Part shown: positions 25,444-32,933 of the stretch, in pieces
Position numbering within the stretch: the stretch's first letter is position 1
How the letters are laid out: every line of letters starts with the position of its first letter
Source: Cryobacterium zongtaii
GTDB lineage: Bacteria > Actinomycetota > Actinomycetes > Actinomycetales > Microbacteriaceae
Direction of reading: 5' to 3'
DNA length: 64,000 bases
Assembly (NCBI RefSeq): GCF_002909375.1
Contig: NZ_PPXD01000001.1
Location: 1 to 64,000, forward strand
The notes under the pieces: model-generated
What the model was told of the DNA's origin: nothing
Seen by the model: the letters and a program-made list of their open reading frames with translations, nothing else
Databases searched by the model: none
Translations under genes and position numbers: made by a program

Positions 25444-26399
25444 GGGGAGAGGCCCAGGGTGTCGAGGAACAGGCGGGCGAAGCGTGGGGCGTCCACGTCC
25501 AGGGCGACCTCCACGACCTCCCAGGCGCCCGCGGTGCCGTGCAGGATGTCTTCGCCCACCCGGCGACGCTGGTCCACGATGGTCTGGCCGCGACCGTACC
25601 CGGTGAGCTCCACCCGCACGGGCAGCAGCCGGGTGGTCAGCGCATCCGGGTCGACGAGCGCGCAAAGCGCCCCGGCGTCACCGATCAGCCCGGTGTACTC
25701 GGCCGCGCTGTTCTCGCTGCGGGCGACCCGGTTCGCCAGCAGCGCTCCGACCACCCGCCCGTAGCCGGAGTCGCCGGTCTCCAGCGCAGTTGCCAGGTCG
25801 CGGTCTACGCTCACCTGGTTGAAGACGTCCAGCCCGTACATGAAGGTGGGGATGCCCGCGTCGAGCACGATCGCCGCCGCCTCGGGGTCGTGCCACACGT
25901 TGAACTCGGCCACGGCAGTGGCGTTGCCCACGCTGGCCGAGCCGCCCATGAACACGATCCGTTCGATGTTCTCGGCCAGGTCGGGGTACTGGCGCAGCAG
26001 CAGCGCGAGGTTGGTCTGCGGGGCCAGGGCCACAACGGTCACCGGGCGGGGGCTTTCGGTGATGAGCCGGCGCATCAGCTCGACGGCGTTGACCGGCGCC
26101 GGCGTCCGCTCGCCCGGCGGCAGGTGCACGGTGCCCAGACCGCCCTCGCCGTGCACGTGCGACGCGCTGCGGGCCGGCGAGATCAACGGACGGCGGGCGC
26201 CGGCCGCGACCGGGATGTCGGGAGCTCCGGCGACATCGAGGATCCGCAGGGTGTTCTCCACGACCCGCTCGAGCGAGGCGTTGCCGGCGACACAGCTGAT
26301 GCCGAGCACCTCGATGTCGGGGTGGGCGACGGCGAACAGGATGGCGAGGGCATCATCGACACCGGTGTCGACGTCGAGGATCACAGGAATCGTAGGCAT
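25431..26399 (-). CDS. Inosine-uridine-preferring nucleoside hydrolase family protein
   Basis: 322 residues from ATG 26399. The calcium-binding and catalytic signature DVDTGVDDA is at residues 9-17, with the family's second metal ligand region NVWHDPEAA near 166-174 and GNASLERVVENTLRIL near 39. These enzymes hydrolyse the N-glycosidic bond of ribonucleosides for salvage. Length is normal for IunH-type proteins. The terminal codons lie within a type B palindrome, giving the C-terminus LGLSPLAN. Confidence 0.92.
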   Translation of the reverse strand: MPTIPVILDVDTGVDDALAILFAVAHPDIEVLGISCVAGNASLERVVENTLRILDVAGAPDIPVAAGARRPLISPARSASHVHGEGGLGTVHLPPGERTPAPVNAVELMRRLITESPRPVTVVALAPQTNLALLLRQYPDLAENIERIVFMGGSASVGNATAVAEFNVWHDPEAAAIVLDAGIPTFMYGLDVFNQVSVDRDLATALETGDSGYGRVVGALLANRVARSENSAAEYTGLIGDAGALCALVDPDALTTRLLPVRVELTGYGRGQTIVDQRRRVGEDILHGTAGAWEVVEVALDVDAPRFARLFLDTLGLSPLAN

Positions 26400-26442
26400 C
26401 CCCTGATTTTACGGTGCCGGGCGTGGCTGGTGGGCGCGCGAA

Positions 26443-26471
26443 AGCCCGACCCCGCTGGGCGGGATCGGGCT
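26443..26471 (-). terminator. Hairpin downstream of the GNAT gene
   Basis: AGCCCGACCCCGC-TGG-GCGGGATCGGGCT forms a 12 bp stem with one mismatch. It begins 27 bp after the GNAT stop. On the minus strand it is followed by TTTCGC, a weak U-tract. Confidence 0.6.
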
Positions 26472-26497
26472 CGGCTCAGGGCCTGGGTGGCCGGCTG

Positions 26498-26989
26498 CTA
26501 ACGCTCGAGGCGCACCTCGCGGAATGGTTCGCCCAGCACCTCTTCGGTGCGCTCCTGGCCGTCGGGCAGGTAGCCGTTACGGGCGTAGAAGCGGTGCGCG
26601 CGAGGGTTGTCCGCGGCGACCCAGAGGTAGGTGGGGCCGGGATCGACGACGGCGTCGAAGAGGGCCTGGCCGATGCCGGTGCCCTGGTGGGCCTGCAGCA
26701 GGTAGACGAAGTAGAGCTCGTGCTCGGTGGGCTTGCCGGCGTCGCGGCCGGGGCCGCTGCCGGCGAAACCGACGATCTCGCCGTCGAGTTCGGCCACGAC
26801 GTGGCGGTAGCCGGGGCCCTGCACCGAGAAGCGGCGCCACATTTGGGCAAGGCGTTCCGGGTGCAGCTGCGACAGTGCAGCCTGGCTGAGGATGTGGTCA
26901 TAGGATTCGTGCCAGCAAGCCGCGTGGACGCGGCCCAGGCTGTCGGCATCCGTCTCAGTGACGGGCCGAACAACAACGGTGGTGTTCAT
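26498..26989 (-). CDS. GNAT-family N-acetyltransferase
   Basis: 163 residues from ATG 26989. It covers the standard GNAT fold: N-terminal strand and helix VVVRPVTETDADSLGRVHAACWHESYDHILS, central EIVGFAGSG strand, and the acetyl-CoA pyrophosphate-binding turn Q(A)HQGTGIGQAL near residue 108. The helix/strand YLWVAADNPRAHRFYARNGYLPDG follows. Substrate unknown; the N-terminal HESY segment is typical of a subgroup acting on small metabolites or protein N-termini. Downstream it ends at a hairpin terminator. Confidence 0.9.
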   Translation of the reverse strand: MNTTVVVRPVTETDADSLGRVHAACWHESYDHILSQAALSQLHPERLAQMWRRFSVQGPGYRHVVAELDGEIVGFAGSGPGRDAGKPTEHELYFVYLLQAHQGTGIGQALFDAVVDPGPTYLWVAADNPRAHRFYARNGYLPDGQERTEEVLGEPFREVRLER

Positions 26990-27071
26990 ACTTCGACCCT
27001 AACCCCGGCCACCGACCCCGCCGAACCATCCAACCGCCGGCCCCGCCCTGCCCCTCGCCGGCCCGGCCCGA

Positions 27072-27163
27072 GCGCAACTCCTGCACTTTCAACGGATGCG
27101 CCGGTGGCACCCCGGAATCACGCGGCGGAACCCCGGCCGGGCAGAGCTCTGCAGGAGTTATGC
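27072..27163. repeat. Long palindromic element type C
   Basis: GCGCAACTCCTGCA (27072-27085) pairs with TGCAGGAGTTATGC (27150-27163) across a 64 bp GC-rich spacer that contains further partial pairing (GGCACCCCGG with CCGGCCGGGC). Located between the GNAT promoter and the end of the DEAD-box gene, next to but distinct from the helicase terminator. Confidence 0.65.
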
Positions 27164-27182
27164 AGCCGGGGCCGGGGAACGA

Positions 27183-27218
27183 CGAACGGGCCGGCCCCGT
27201 GAGGAGCCGGCCCGTTCG
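27183..27218 (-). terminator. Terminator hairpin of the DEAD-box helicase gene
   Basis: CGAACGGGCCGGC (27183-27195) and GCCGGCCCGTTCG (27206-27218) form a perfect 13 bp stem with a 10-base loop, extendable by ACGAC/GTCGT. It begins 25 bp past the helicase stop on the minus strand. Confidence 0.75.
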
Positions 27219-27242
27219 GGTCGTACAAGCAGTACGGGCTGA

Positions 27243-28787
27243 CTAGCCCTGCGCGCGGCGTGGAGCCGAACGACGGGCGCCGCCGCCGGTGGAACCGGAG
27301 CCGCGCACCAGTCCGCCGACCTGAAGGCCACCGGAGCGGCCGGAGCCGCCGGTGCCCGAACCTGAACCACCCGTGCGGGGAGCGTGGCTGCGGCCGGAGG
27401 AGGCCGGACGCTCGGTGCGGTCTCGACGGGCGCCACCGGCGGCGACGGCATCGCCGCTGCGGCCGCCACGGCCACCGGCGTCGCGTGAACCGCGGCCGCC
27501 GTTGTCGCGCTCGTCACGGTTGACGCGCTTGCGCTGGGCGTTGGCGCCCTGCGAGCGGCCGCCCTGCGACTGGCCGTGCGGCTGCTCGACACGCGGCACC
27601 GGCTTGACGTACGCGGCCACGTCACCGGTGAGGGCGACAACGGCGGGCGACGACGCGTTCACGCGCTGCGGGGTCACCGTGATGGCGGCCTTGCGCAGCA
27701 GCTGGTCGGTGTCGCGCTTCTGCGCGGGCAGCACGATGGTGACGACGTCACCGGCGCTGCCGGCGCGGGCGGTACGGCCCGAGCGGTGCAGGTACGCCTT
27801 GTGCTCTGCGGGCGGGTCGACGTGGATGACGAGTTCGATGTCGTCAACGTGCACGCCTCGGGCGGCCACGTCGGTGGCGACGAGAACCTTCACGTCGCCG
27901 GCGCTGAACGCGGCGAGGTTGCGGTCACGGGCCACCTGCGACAGGTTGCCGTGCAGGTCGACGGAGGGGATGCCCGCATCCGTCAGCGCCTTGGCCAGCT
28001 TCTTGGCGTGGTGCTTGGTGCGCATGAAGAGGATGCGGCGACCGCTGCCCGAAGCGAGCTTCTCGATGAGCTCCTTCTTGCTGTCGGCGCCATCGACCTC
28101 GAACACGTGGTGGGTCATCGCGGAGACGTGGCTGGTGGCCTCGTCGACGGAGTGCAGAACCTCGTTGTGCAGGAACCGGCGCACGATCTTGTCCACGCCG
28201 TTGTCGAGCGTGGCCGAGAACAGCAGGCGCTGGCCGCTGGACGGGGTCTTGTCCAGGATGCGCGTGACGACGGGCAGGAAGCCCAGGTCGGCCATGTGGT
28301 CGGCCTCGTCGAGCACGGTGATCTCAACGGAGTCGAGGTTCACGAAGCCCTGCTTCATGAGGTCCTCGAGGCGGCCGGGGCAGGCCACGACGATGTCGAC
28401 GCCGGCCTTGAGCGCGGCGACCTGACGGTTCTGCGAGACGCCGCCGAAGATGGTGGTGGTGTTCAGGCCGTAGGCCTCGGCGAGGGGGGTGAGCGCCGCG
28501 GTGATCTGGGTGGCCAGCTCGCGGGTCGGCGCGAGGATCAGGCCGAGCGGGCGGCCCGGGCGGCGCTTGCCGCCGGCGAGCTTGCCGCCGAGGCGGGACA
28601 CCATCGGGATGGAGAAGGCCAGGGTCTTGCCAGAGCCGGTCTTACCGCGGCCGAGGACGTCGCGGCCCTTGAGGGTGTCGGGCAGGGTGTCGACCTGGAT
28701 CGGGAACGGGCTGTCGATGCCCTGCGAGGTGAGCACGGCAACGAGGGGAGCGGGCACGCCAAGCGCGCCAAAGGAAGTTTCAGACAA
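27243..28787 (-). CDS. DEAD-box ATP-dependent RNA helicase
   Basis: 514 residues from TTG 28787 (GAAAGG seven bases upstream). Motifs in order: Q-motif region FPIQVDTLPDTL, Walker A KTGSGKT near 49-55, PTRELA, TPGR-equivalent CPGRLED, DEAD in VLDEADHMAD, SAT in FSATLD, VATDVAARGVHVDD and HRSGRTAR. The last 110 residues are Arg/Gly/Ser-rich low complexity, an RNA-binding tail. Such helicases remodel RNA, often in cold adaptation or ribosome assembly. An upstream gap of more than 300 bases contains no other long gene; it may hold a long 5' leader. Confidence 0.95.
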   Translation of the reverse strand: MSETSFGALGVPAPLVAVLTSQGIDSPFPIQVDTLPDTLKGRDVLGRGKTGSGKTLAFSIPMVSRLGGKLAGGKRRPGRPLGLILAPTRELATQITAALTPLAEAYGLNTTTIFGGVSQNRQVAALKAGVDIVVACPGRLEDLMKQGFVNLDSVEITVLDEADHMADLGFLPVVTRILDKTPSSGQRLLFSATLDNGVDKIVRRFLHNEVLHSVDEATSHVSAMTHHVFEVDGADSKKELIEKLASGSGRRILFMRTKHHAKKLAKALTDAGIPSVDLHGNLSQVARDRNLAAFSAGDVKVLVATDVAARGVHVDDIELVIHVDPPAEHKAYLHRSGRTARAGSAGDVVTIVLPAQKRDTDQLLRKAAITVTPQRVNASSPAVVALTGDVAAYVKPVPRVEQPHGQSQGGRSQGANAQRKRVNRDERDNGGRGSRDAGGRGGRSGDAVAAGGARRDRTERPASSGRSHAPRTGGSGSGTGGSGRSGGLQVGGLVRGSGSTGGGARRSAPRRAQG

Positions 28788-28866
28788 AGTGGTGCCTTTC
28801 GGGGCATCAGTCTCCTCGCTCGAACCGGTGACGCACAGAGCGACGGCCGGAGCCAGGAGGATTCAC

Positions 28867-28974
28867 ATGGCGAAGGTGCCGATGGGCACATCCGTTCGCC
28901 GTAAGAAGGTTTCATTCGGAAATCGAGAGGGCCGCCAGCAACGAGTCATACTCGGGCGAGGCGGCCGTCGATAA
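28867..28974 (+). CDS. Possible small basic protein (35 aa)
   Basis: ATG 28867 has a perfect AGGAGG six bases upstream. The frame encodes 35 residues beginning MAKVPMGTSVRRKKVSFGNR, with 12 Arg/Lys and only one acidic residue, and ends at TAA 28974. It lies in the 311-base gap opposite the DEAD-box helicase 5' region, so it overlaps that gene's presumed promoter/leader on the other strand. The sequence looks like a small ribosomal or RNA-binding protein, but no family is recognised and it could be chance. The rest of the gap (28788-28866 and 28975-29098) shows no further gene. Confidence 0.4.
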   Translation: MAKVPMGTSVRRKKVSFGNREGRQQRVILGRGGRR

Positions 28975-29098
28975 GAAGAGGGCGTTCTACGACGCAGTGA
29001 GCGCAACTACGCACTCACAAGTACCCCTACTCTAGCGGATGCTGTCAAGCGCGAAGCCAGAATCCAGCCGTATCAGTGGCTGGCCGGGACTTTCGACT

Positions 29099-29734
29099 CT
29101 AGTCTCTGGGCAGGTACAGTTCGCCGACCGGCACCTCGGCGGTGACGATGTTGCCGGCCTGCGGCAACGGGCAGGCCCACATCGGGTCGTACGCGCAGGA
29201 CGGGTTGTACGCGAAGTTGAAGTCCAGGATCAGGCTGTCGTCGCCGGTGCCCGGACCGAGGTCGGCGCCCTTGATGGTGTCCAGCAGGTAGCGGCCGCCG
29301 CCGTAGGTGCCGCCGGACTTGCCCGCGAGGGCGTCCTTGAGCGGCAGGAACAGGCCGCCGCCGTAGCTGGCGAGCCGCCAGAGGTCGAGGGAGCCGATGT
29401 AGGGCAGCCGCACGGAGCCGACCAGGTCGAACGGCACGACACCGTCGGTGCCGGTCTCCACCGTGATGCGCAGCGGCTCCGCTGCCCGGTGCACCTCCAC
29501 CTCGAAGCGCCAGTCCGGGTCGTAAGCTGCGACGGTGAGCCCGGTGAACGCGGCCCTGTCGTCCGGCAGCAGCGGCGACGCCGGATGCCCGGCGAAGAGT
29601 TCATCGCGCCCGGAGCGCCAGAGTTCGTGGCCGGCGGCCGGCTTGCGCGCGCTCAGCTGCCGCACCCCGCCGTAAAGCCCGAACACGCGGCGGCGCCAGT
29701 CGGCGATCTGCAGGGCTCCGATGCTTGTGCTCAT
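29099..29734 (-). CDS. DUF1684 family protein
   Basis: 211 residues. The domain begins with ADWRRRVFGLYGGVRQL and contains the family-like segments LWRSGRDELFAGHPASPL and YGGGLFLPLKDALAGKSGGTYGGGRYLLDTIKGAD. It closes with DFNFAYNPSCAYDPMWACPLPQAGN and LPVGELYLP-like end. DUF1684 proteins are widespread and have no proven activity. The gene starts only 4 bp after the stop of the SRPBCC gene, so the two form an operon, transcribed leftward. Confidence 0.88.
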   Translation of the reverse strand: MSTSIGALQIADWRRRVFGLYGGVRQLSARKPAAGHELWRSGRDELFAGHPASPLLPDDRAAFTGLTVAAYDPDWRFEVEVHRAAEPLRITVETGTDGVVPFDLVGSVRLPYIGSLDLWRLASYGGGLFLPLKDALAGKSGGTYGGGRYLLDTIKGADLGPGTGDDSLILDFNFAYNPSCAYDPMWACPLPQAGNIVTAEVPVGELYLPRD

Positions 29735-29738
29735 ACCG

Positions 29739-30290
29739 TCAGGCTAACCCGTCGTTCCCGTCAGGGCCCTCGGCCGCGCCCGCGGCCACGAATGCGGGAT
29801 CGTCGGCGCCCAGGTCGTACTGCCAGGTGGGCGCCAGGGCCTTGAGTCGACGCATCCGCAGCTGCCAGAACGCCCAGAGGCCGGGCCACACCGCCAGAGT
29901 GGCCGGACCGGCGGAGAAGATCAGCTGGTCGCGGTAGAGGGTCTTGCCGGTGCCGGCCGGGTCGGGGGAGATGGCCATGCGGTGGTCCCAGTGCGTGAGC
30001 GTCTTCATCGCGCCGGAGACGCCGTTGCCGGTGTCGTGCACGATGCGCACCCCGTCCTGGGTGGTGCGCATCTCCAGCCGGATCATCTGCTCGCCCAGTG
30101 GCACCAGGCCCAGACCGCTCATGGTCACCGGGTGCTCTCCCGGCGTCCAGCGGGTGGGGAAGCCTTCCGTTTCGAGGGAGGCGATGCTCATCAGCGGGCC
30201 GCTGACCTCGCGGAACACCGTGGGGCTCGCCAGGGCCCGCCAGGCGGCATCCGGGGTGCAGTCGAGGATCTCTTTCAGCAGTACGCGCAT
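29739..30290 (-). CDS. SRPBCC (START-fold) family protein
   Basis: 183 residues from ATG 30290. The ligand-binding START/Bet v1 fold starts MRVLLKEILDCTPDAAWRALASPTVFREVSG and contains alternating strands with RLEMRTTQDGVRIVHDTGNGVSGAMKTLTHWDHRMAI. It ends in a helix with WPGLWAFWQLRMRRLKAL. Such proteins bind hydrophobic ligands; here the ligand is unknown. It is the first gene of a two-gene unit with DUF1684, and it diverges from the EVE-domain gene across 43 bp. Confidence 0.82.
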   Translation of the reverse strand: MRVLLKEILDCTPDAAWRALASPTVFREVSGPLMSIASLETEGFPTRWTPGEHPVTMSGLGLVPLGEQMIRLEMRTTQDGVRIVHDTGNGVSGAMKTLTHWDHRMAISPDPAGTGKTLYRDQLIFSAGPATLAVWPGLWAFWQLRMRRLKALAPTWQYDLGADDPAFVAAGAAEGPDGNDGLA

Positions 30291-30333
30291 GCTCTCAGTC
30301 TGTGCTGTCAGAGCGATGCAGTACAACTGGTAC

Positions 30334-30780
30334 GTGGCGATTCGGTACTGGCTCGGGGTGGTGCAGCAGGAGTATGTGCTGCGGAGCGTCGCCATGGGCC
30401 TGGCCCAGATGAACTTCGCCGCCCGCGAGATCCTCGAAAGCATGAACGAATCCGACGGGCTGGTCTACTACTCGCCCAAGACCGAATTCGAGGGCGAGCG
30501 ACTGCGGCAGTTCACGGCGATCGGCTATGTCAGCGACAACGTGGTGGTGCAGGTGGGCGACTCCGGCAGCGAGTACCGGCCCTGGCGGCGACGGGTGCAA
30601 TACGATCCGGCCGCCGAGCCCGCGTCCATCCGGCCGCTGCTGAAGGTGCTCGACCTCACCCGCGACGACCCCGACTGGGGCCGGCAGTTGCGCCGAGGGC
30701 TGCTGGAGATCAGCCGGCACGACTTCGAGCTGATCCGGGCGCAGATGCGTCGGCCCAGCGCCGACGACCGCCGCCGCTAG
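30334..30780 (+). CDS. EVE-domain protein (PUA-like modified-base reader)
   Basis: 148 residues from GTG 30334 (MAIRYWLGVVQQEYVLRSV), which matches the start of EVE proteins; ATG 30316 would add six residues. Family features: GLAQMN and SDGLVYYSPKTEFEGERLRQFTAIGYV, the aromatic-cage strand, then PWRRRVQYDP and a C-terminal helix region with HDFELIRAQM. EVE domains belong to the PUASS/YTH-like fold and are predicted to recognise modified bases in DNA or RNA. No restriction gene is adjacent, so a role in RNA or in phage defence cannot be decided. Confidence 0.9.
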   Translation: MAIRYWLGVVQQEYVLRSVAMGLAQMNFAAREILESMNESDGLVYYSPKTEFEGERLRQFTAIGYVSDNVVVQVGDSGSEYRPWRRRVQYDPAAEPASIRPLLKVLDLTRDDPDWGRQLRRGLLEISRHDFELIRAQMRRPSADDRRR

Positions 30781-30826
30781 CAGCGCGGCCCCGCCGCCCG
30801 CCCGGCCTCGCGCCCGTGAGGCTTCG

Positions 30827-30888
30827 CTGCACCTCGTATGGCTGGCCGCGCCCGCTATAGCGGGCGCGCTGGGCCGCAGGAGGTGCAG
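30827..30888. repeat. Palindromic element type E with a perfect 22 bp core
   Basis: CTGCACCTC (30827-30835) and GAGGTGCAG (30880-30888) form outer arms. The core at 30847-30868 is a perfect palindrome made of the half-site CGCGCCCGCTA and its complement. Located between the EVE gene and the membrane protein at 31005, in a 224-base gap with no other gene. Confidence 0.7.
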
Positions 30889-31004
30889 TGAGCAGCTCGG
30901 GGTGGTCTCGGGGTGGTCCCGCTCCCTCCGGGCGCCGTCCGAAACGCGGCCGGGACCGGCCTGCCACCAGCCATTCCACCAGCTTCGCTCAATAGGATGG
31001 CCGC

Positions 31005-32270
31005 ATGACTGATGCTTTGTGGTGGCTCCCGTCCGTCATCGTCCTCGGTGTGGTCGTGGGCGTCATCTGGCTGTTCGTGTCGGCGTCCCGGCGCAAGGCC
31101 CGCGGCATCCGTGCGGCCGAGAACGCCGAGATCGCCGAACGAGAGCGCGCCGCGGCGATCAGCCTGGTGCGGGCGGATGACCTCATCGAGGCCGCCACCG
31201 ATGAGCTCGGTTTCGCGATCGCCCAGTTCGGTGAACGAGCCACAGCCGACTTCGCCGACGCCCTCACCGTGTCCAGGCGCCAGCTGCGCGAGGCCTTCGC
31301 GCTGAAACACCAGCTCGATGACAGCGACCCGGACACCGACGCGCAGGTCCGCCAGTGGACCGAGAAGATCACCCGCCTCGCCGACGAGGCCACCGCCCGC
31401 CTCGACGCGCAGACCCGCGATTTTGATACCAAACGGGTCGTCGAGCAGAACGCTCCGCTGCAACTCGAGCGGCTGCGACGCCGCCTCGACCGCGCGAACG
31501 ACCGGCTGGCCGGCGGCGCCGCCACCCTCAACCGGCTCGCCACCAGCTACTCCGCGTCGGCGCTCGCCTCGATCAGCGGCAACGTCGAACGCGCCCGTAC
31601 CGCCATTGATGTGGGCCTCAGGGCCGCGGATGCCGCCGACGCGCGCCTGGCCGCCGGGGCCACGGAACCGGTCGGTGAGCAGGTCAGCGCCGCTGAGCAG
31701 GCCCTGTTCACCGCCACGGCACTGCTGGACGCCATCGAAACCGGGGAGGACGAGCTGCACGTGGGTTTCGCCAGCCTGGGCACGGCCCTCGCCGCGGCCG
31801 AGACCGAACTCGCCGAGGCGCGGGCACTGCGCGACAGGCACGAGGAGTCCGACGCCAGCGCCGACCTCAACCGGGTGATCGCCGCCTCGGATGCGGTGGT
31901 CGCGGAGCTCCGTCGTCCCGGCCGGGTGAGTGACCCGTCCGCCGACCTTGCCCGGCTGCGCGAGGCCCTCGACGGCCTCGACGTCACCCGCTCCGAGGCC
32001 CGCAACCGGCAGCTGCGCCGCGACAACGCCCGCGAGGCCTACGTGGGCGCCCGGCTGGCCGCTCGCAGTCAAATCGGCATCACCCGCGACTTCATCACCG
32101 CCAACCGCGGCCGGGTCGGCGCCGGCGCCCGCACCCGCCTGGCCGAGGCCGAACGCCAGCTCGCCCTCGCCGAGGCCGAAGCCGACCCGGTGACCGCGCT
32201 CGACGCCGCCCGCCGGGCCATGACCCACGCCACCGACGCCGACGCCCTCGCGCACTACGACGCCCGCTAG
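31005..32270 (+). CDS. Membrane-anchored coiled-coil protein, function unknown
   Basis: 421 residues from ATG 31005. One N-terminal transmembrane helix (residues 6-28, LPSVIVLGVVVGVIWLFV) is followed by a very long helical, charged region to the C-terminus. Its alternating Ala/Leu/Glu/Arg composition is typical of coiled coils. Segments such as QLREAFALKHQLDDSDPDTDAQ and FDTKRVVEQNAPLQLERLRR recall the cytoplasmic half of actinobacterial TPM-domain proteins, but the TPM domain itself is missing. Whether it is a truncated relative or an independent scaffold is unknown. Confidence 0.65.
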   Translation: MTDALWWLPSVIVLGVVVGVIWLFVSASRRKARGIRAAENAEIAERERAAAISLVRADDLIEAATDELGFAIAQFGERATADFADALTVSRRQLREAFALKHQLDDSDPDTDAQVRQWTEKITRLADEATARLDAQTRDFDTKRVVEQNAPLQLERLRRRLDRANDRLAGGAATLNRLATSYSASALASISGNVERARTAIDVGLRAADAADARLAAGATEPVGEQVSAAEQALFTATALLDAIETGEDELHVGFASLGTALAAAETELAEARALRDRHEESDASADLNRVIAASDAVVAELRRPGRVSDPSADLARLREALDGLDVTRSEARNRQLRRDNAREAYVGARLAARSQIGITRDFITANRGRVGAGARTRLAEAERQLALAEAEADPVTALDAARRAMTHATDADALAHYDAR

Positions 32271-32372
32271 CTCGCCGACTTGCCCACCTTGGGAGTGGTT
32301 CTGCCCGCCGACAGTGTCGCCCGGTGACGAGAATCCCGGCCGGGAGAGCACCGCGCCCGGTATTCTGAACCG

Positions 32373-32927
32373 GTGAGCGACGCCGAGCCCCAGATCAAGT
32401 ACCAGGTCCGATTCGACTGGGGCGTCGCCGGCTTCCAGGCCCTCGCCGCCGAGGCCGACGTGGTCGTGCTCGCCGACGCCCTGCCCGCCGTGGATGTCGC
32501 GCGCGGCTTCCCCACGCCGCTCGGCGCACACACCGTGATCGCGGCCGACCTCGCCACGAGCACCCTCGTGGCCGACTGGGCGCTGGCCCGCCAGACCGAG
32601 AAGGGTGACCGTTTCTCAGTGGGGGTCGTCGCGGTGGGGGAGCGCCGTGCCGACGGCACCATCCGCTTCGCCATGGAAGACCTGCTCGTGGCCGGCGCCG
32701 TGATCGACGCCCTCGCCGAACGGGGCATCGACCACTGCTCGCCCGAAGCCGCCGCCGCGGCCGCGAGCTTCGTGGGCCTCAAGCGTGCCGTGAAGCACCT
32801 CGTGAATGCCTCCGAAACCGGTCAGGCCCTCGCTGAAACCGGCCGGACCGCAGCGGTCGCCGCCGCACTGGCCCCGGCCACGGATGCCGCGGTCGCTGTC
32901 GTCACCGACTTCACCTTCCCCGCCTGA
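32373..32927 (+). CDS. 2-phosphosulfolactate phosphatase-like protein (ComB family)
   Basis: 184 residues from GTG 32373. ComB-type segments are visible: YQVRFDWGVAGFQALA, DVVVLADALPAVDVA, FSVGVVAVGERRADGTIRFAMEDLLVAGAVIDAL and DHCSPEAAAAAASF. ComB hydrolyses phosphosulfolactate in coenzyme M synthesis in archaea; actinobacterial homologs have no coenzyme M pathway and their substrate is unknown. It is shorter than archaeal ComB. It is the last gene before the converging GH32 gene, 6 bp away. Confidence 0.8.
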   Translation: MSDAEPQIKYQVRFDWGVAGFQALAAEADVVVLADALPAVDVARGFPTPLGAHTVIAADLATSTLVADWALARQTEKGDRFSVGVVAVGERRADGTIRFAMEDLLVAGAVIDALAERGIDHCSPEAAAAAASFVGLKRAVKHLVNASETGQALAETGRTAAVAAALAPATDAAVAVVTDFTFPA

Positions 32928-32933
32928 GAGCAG

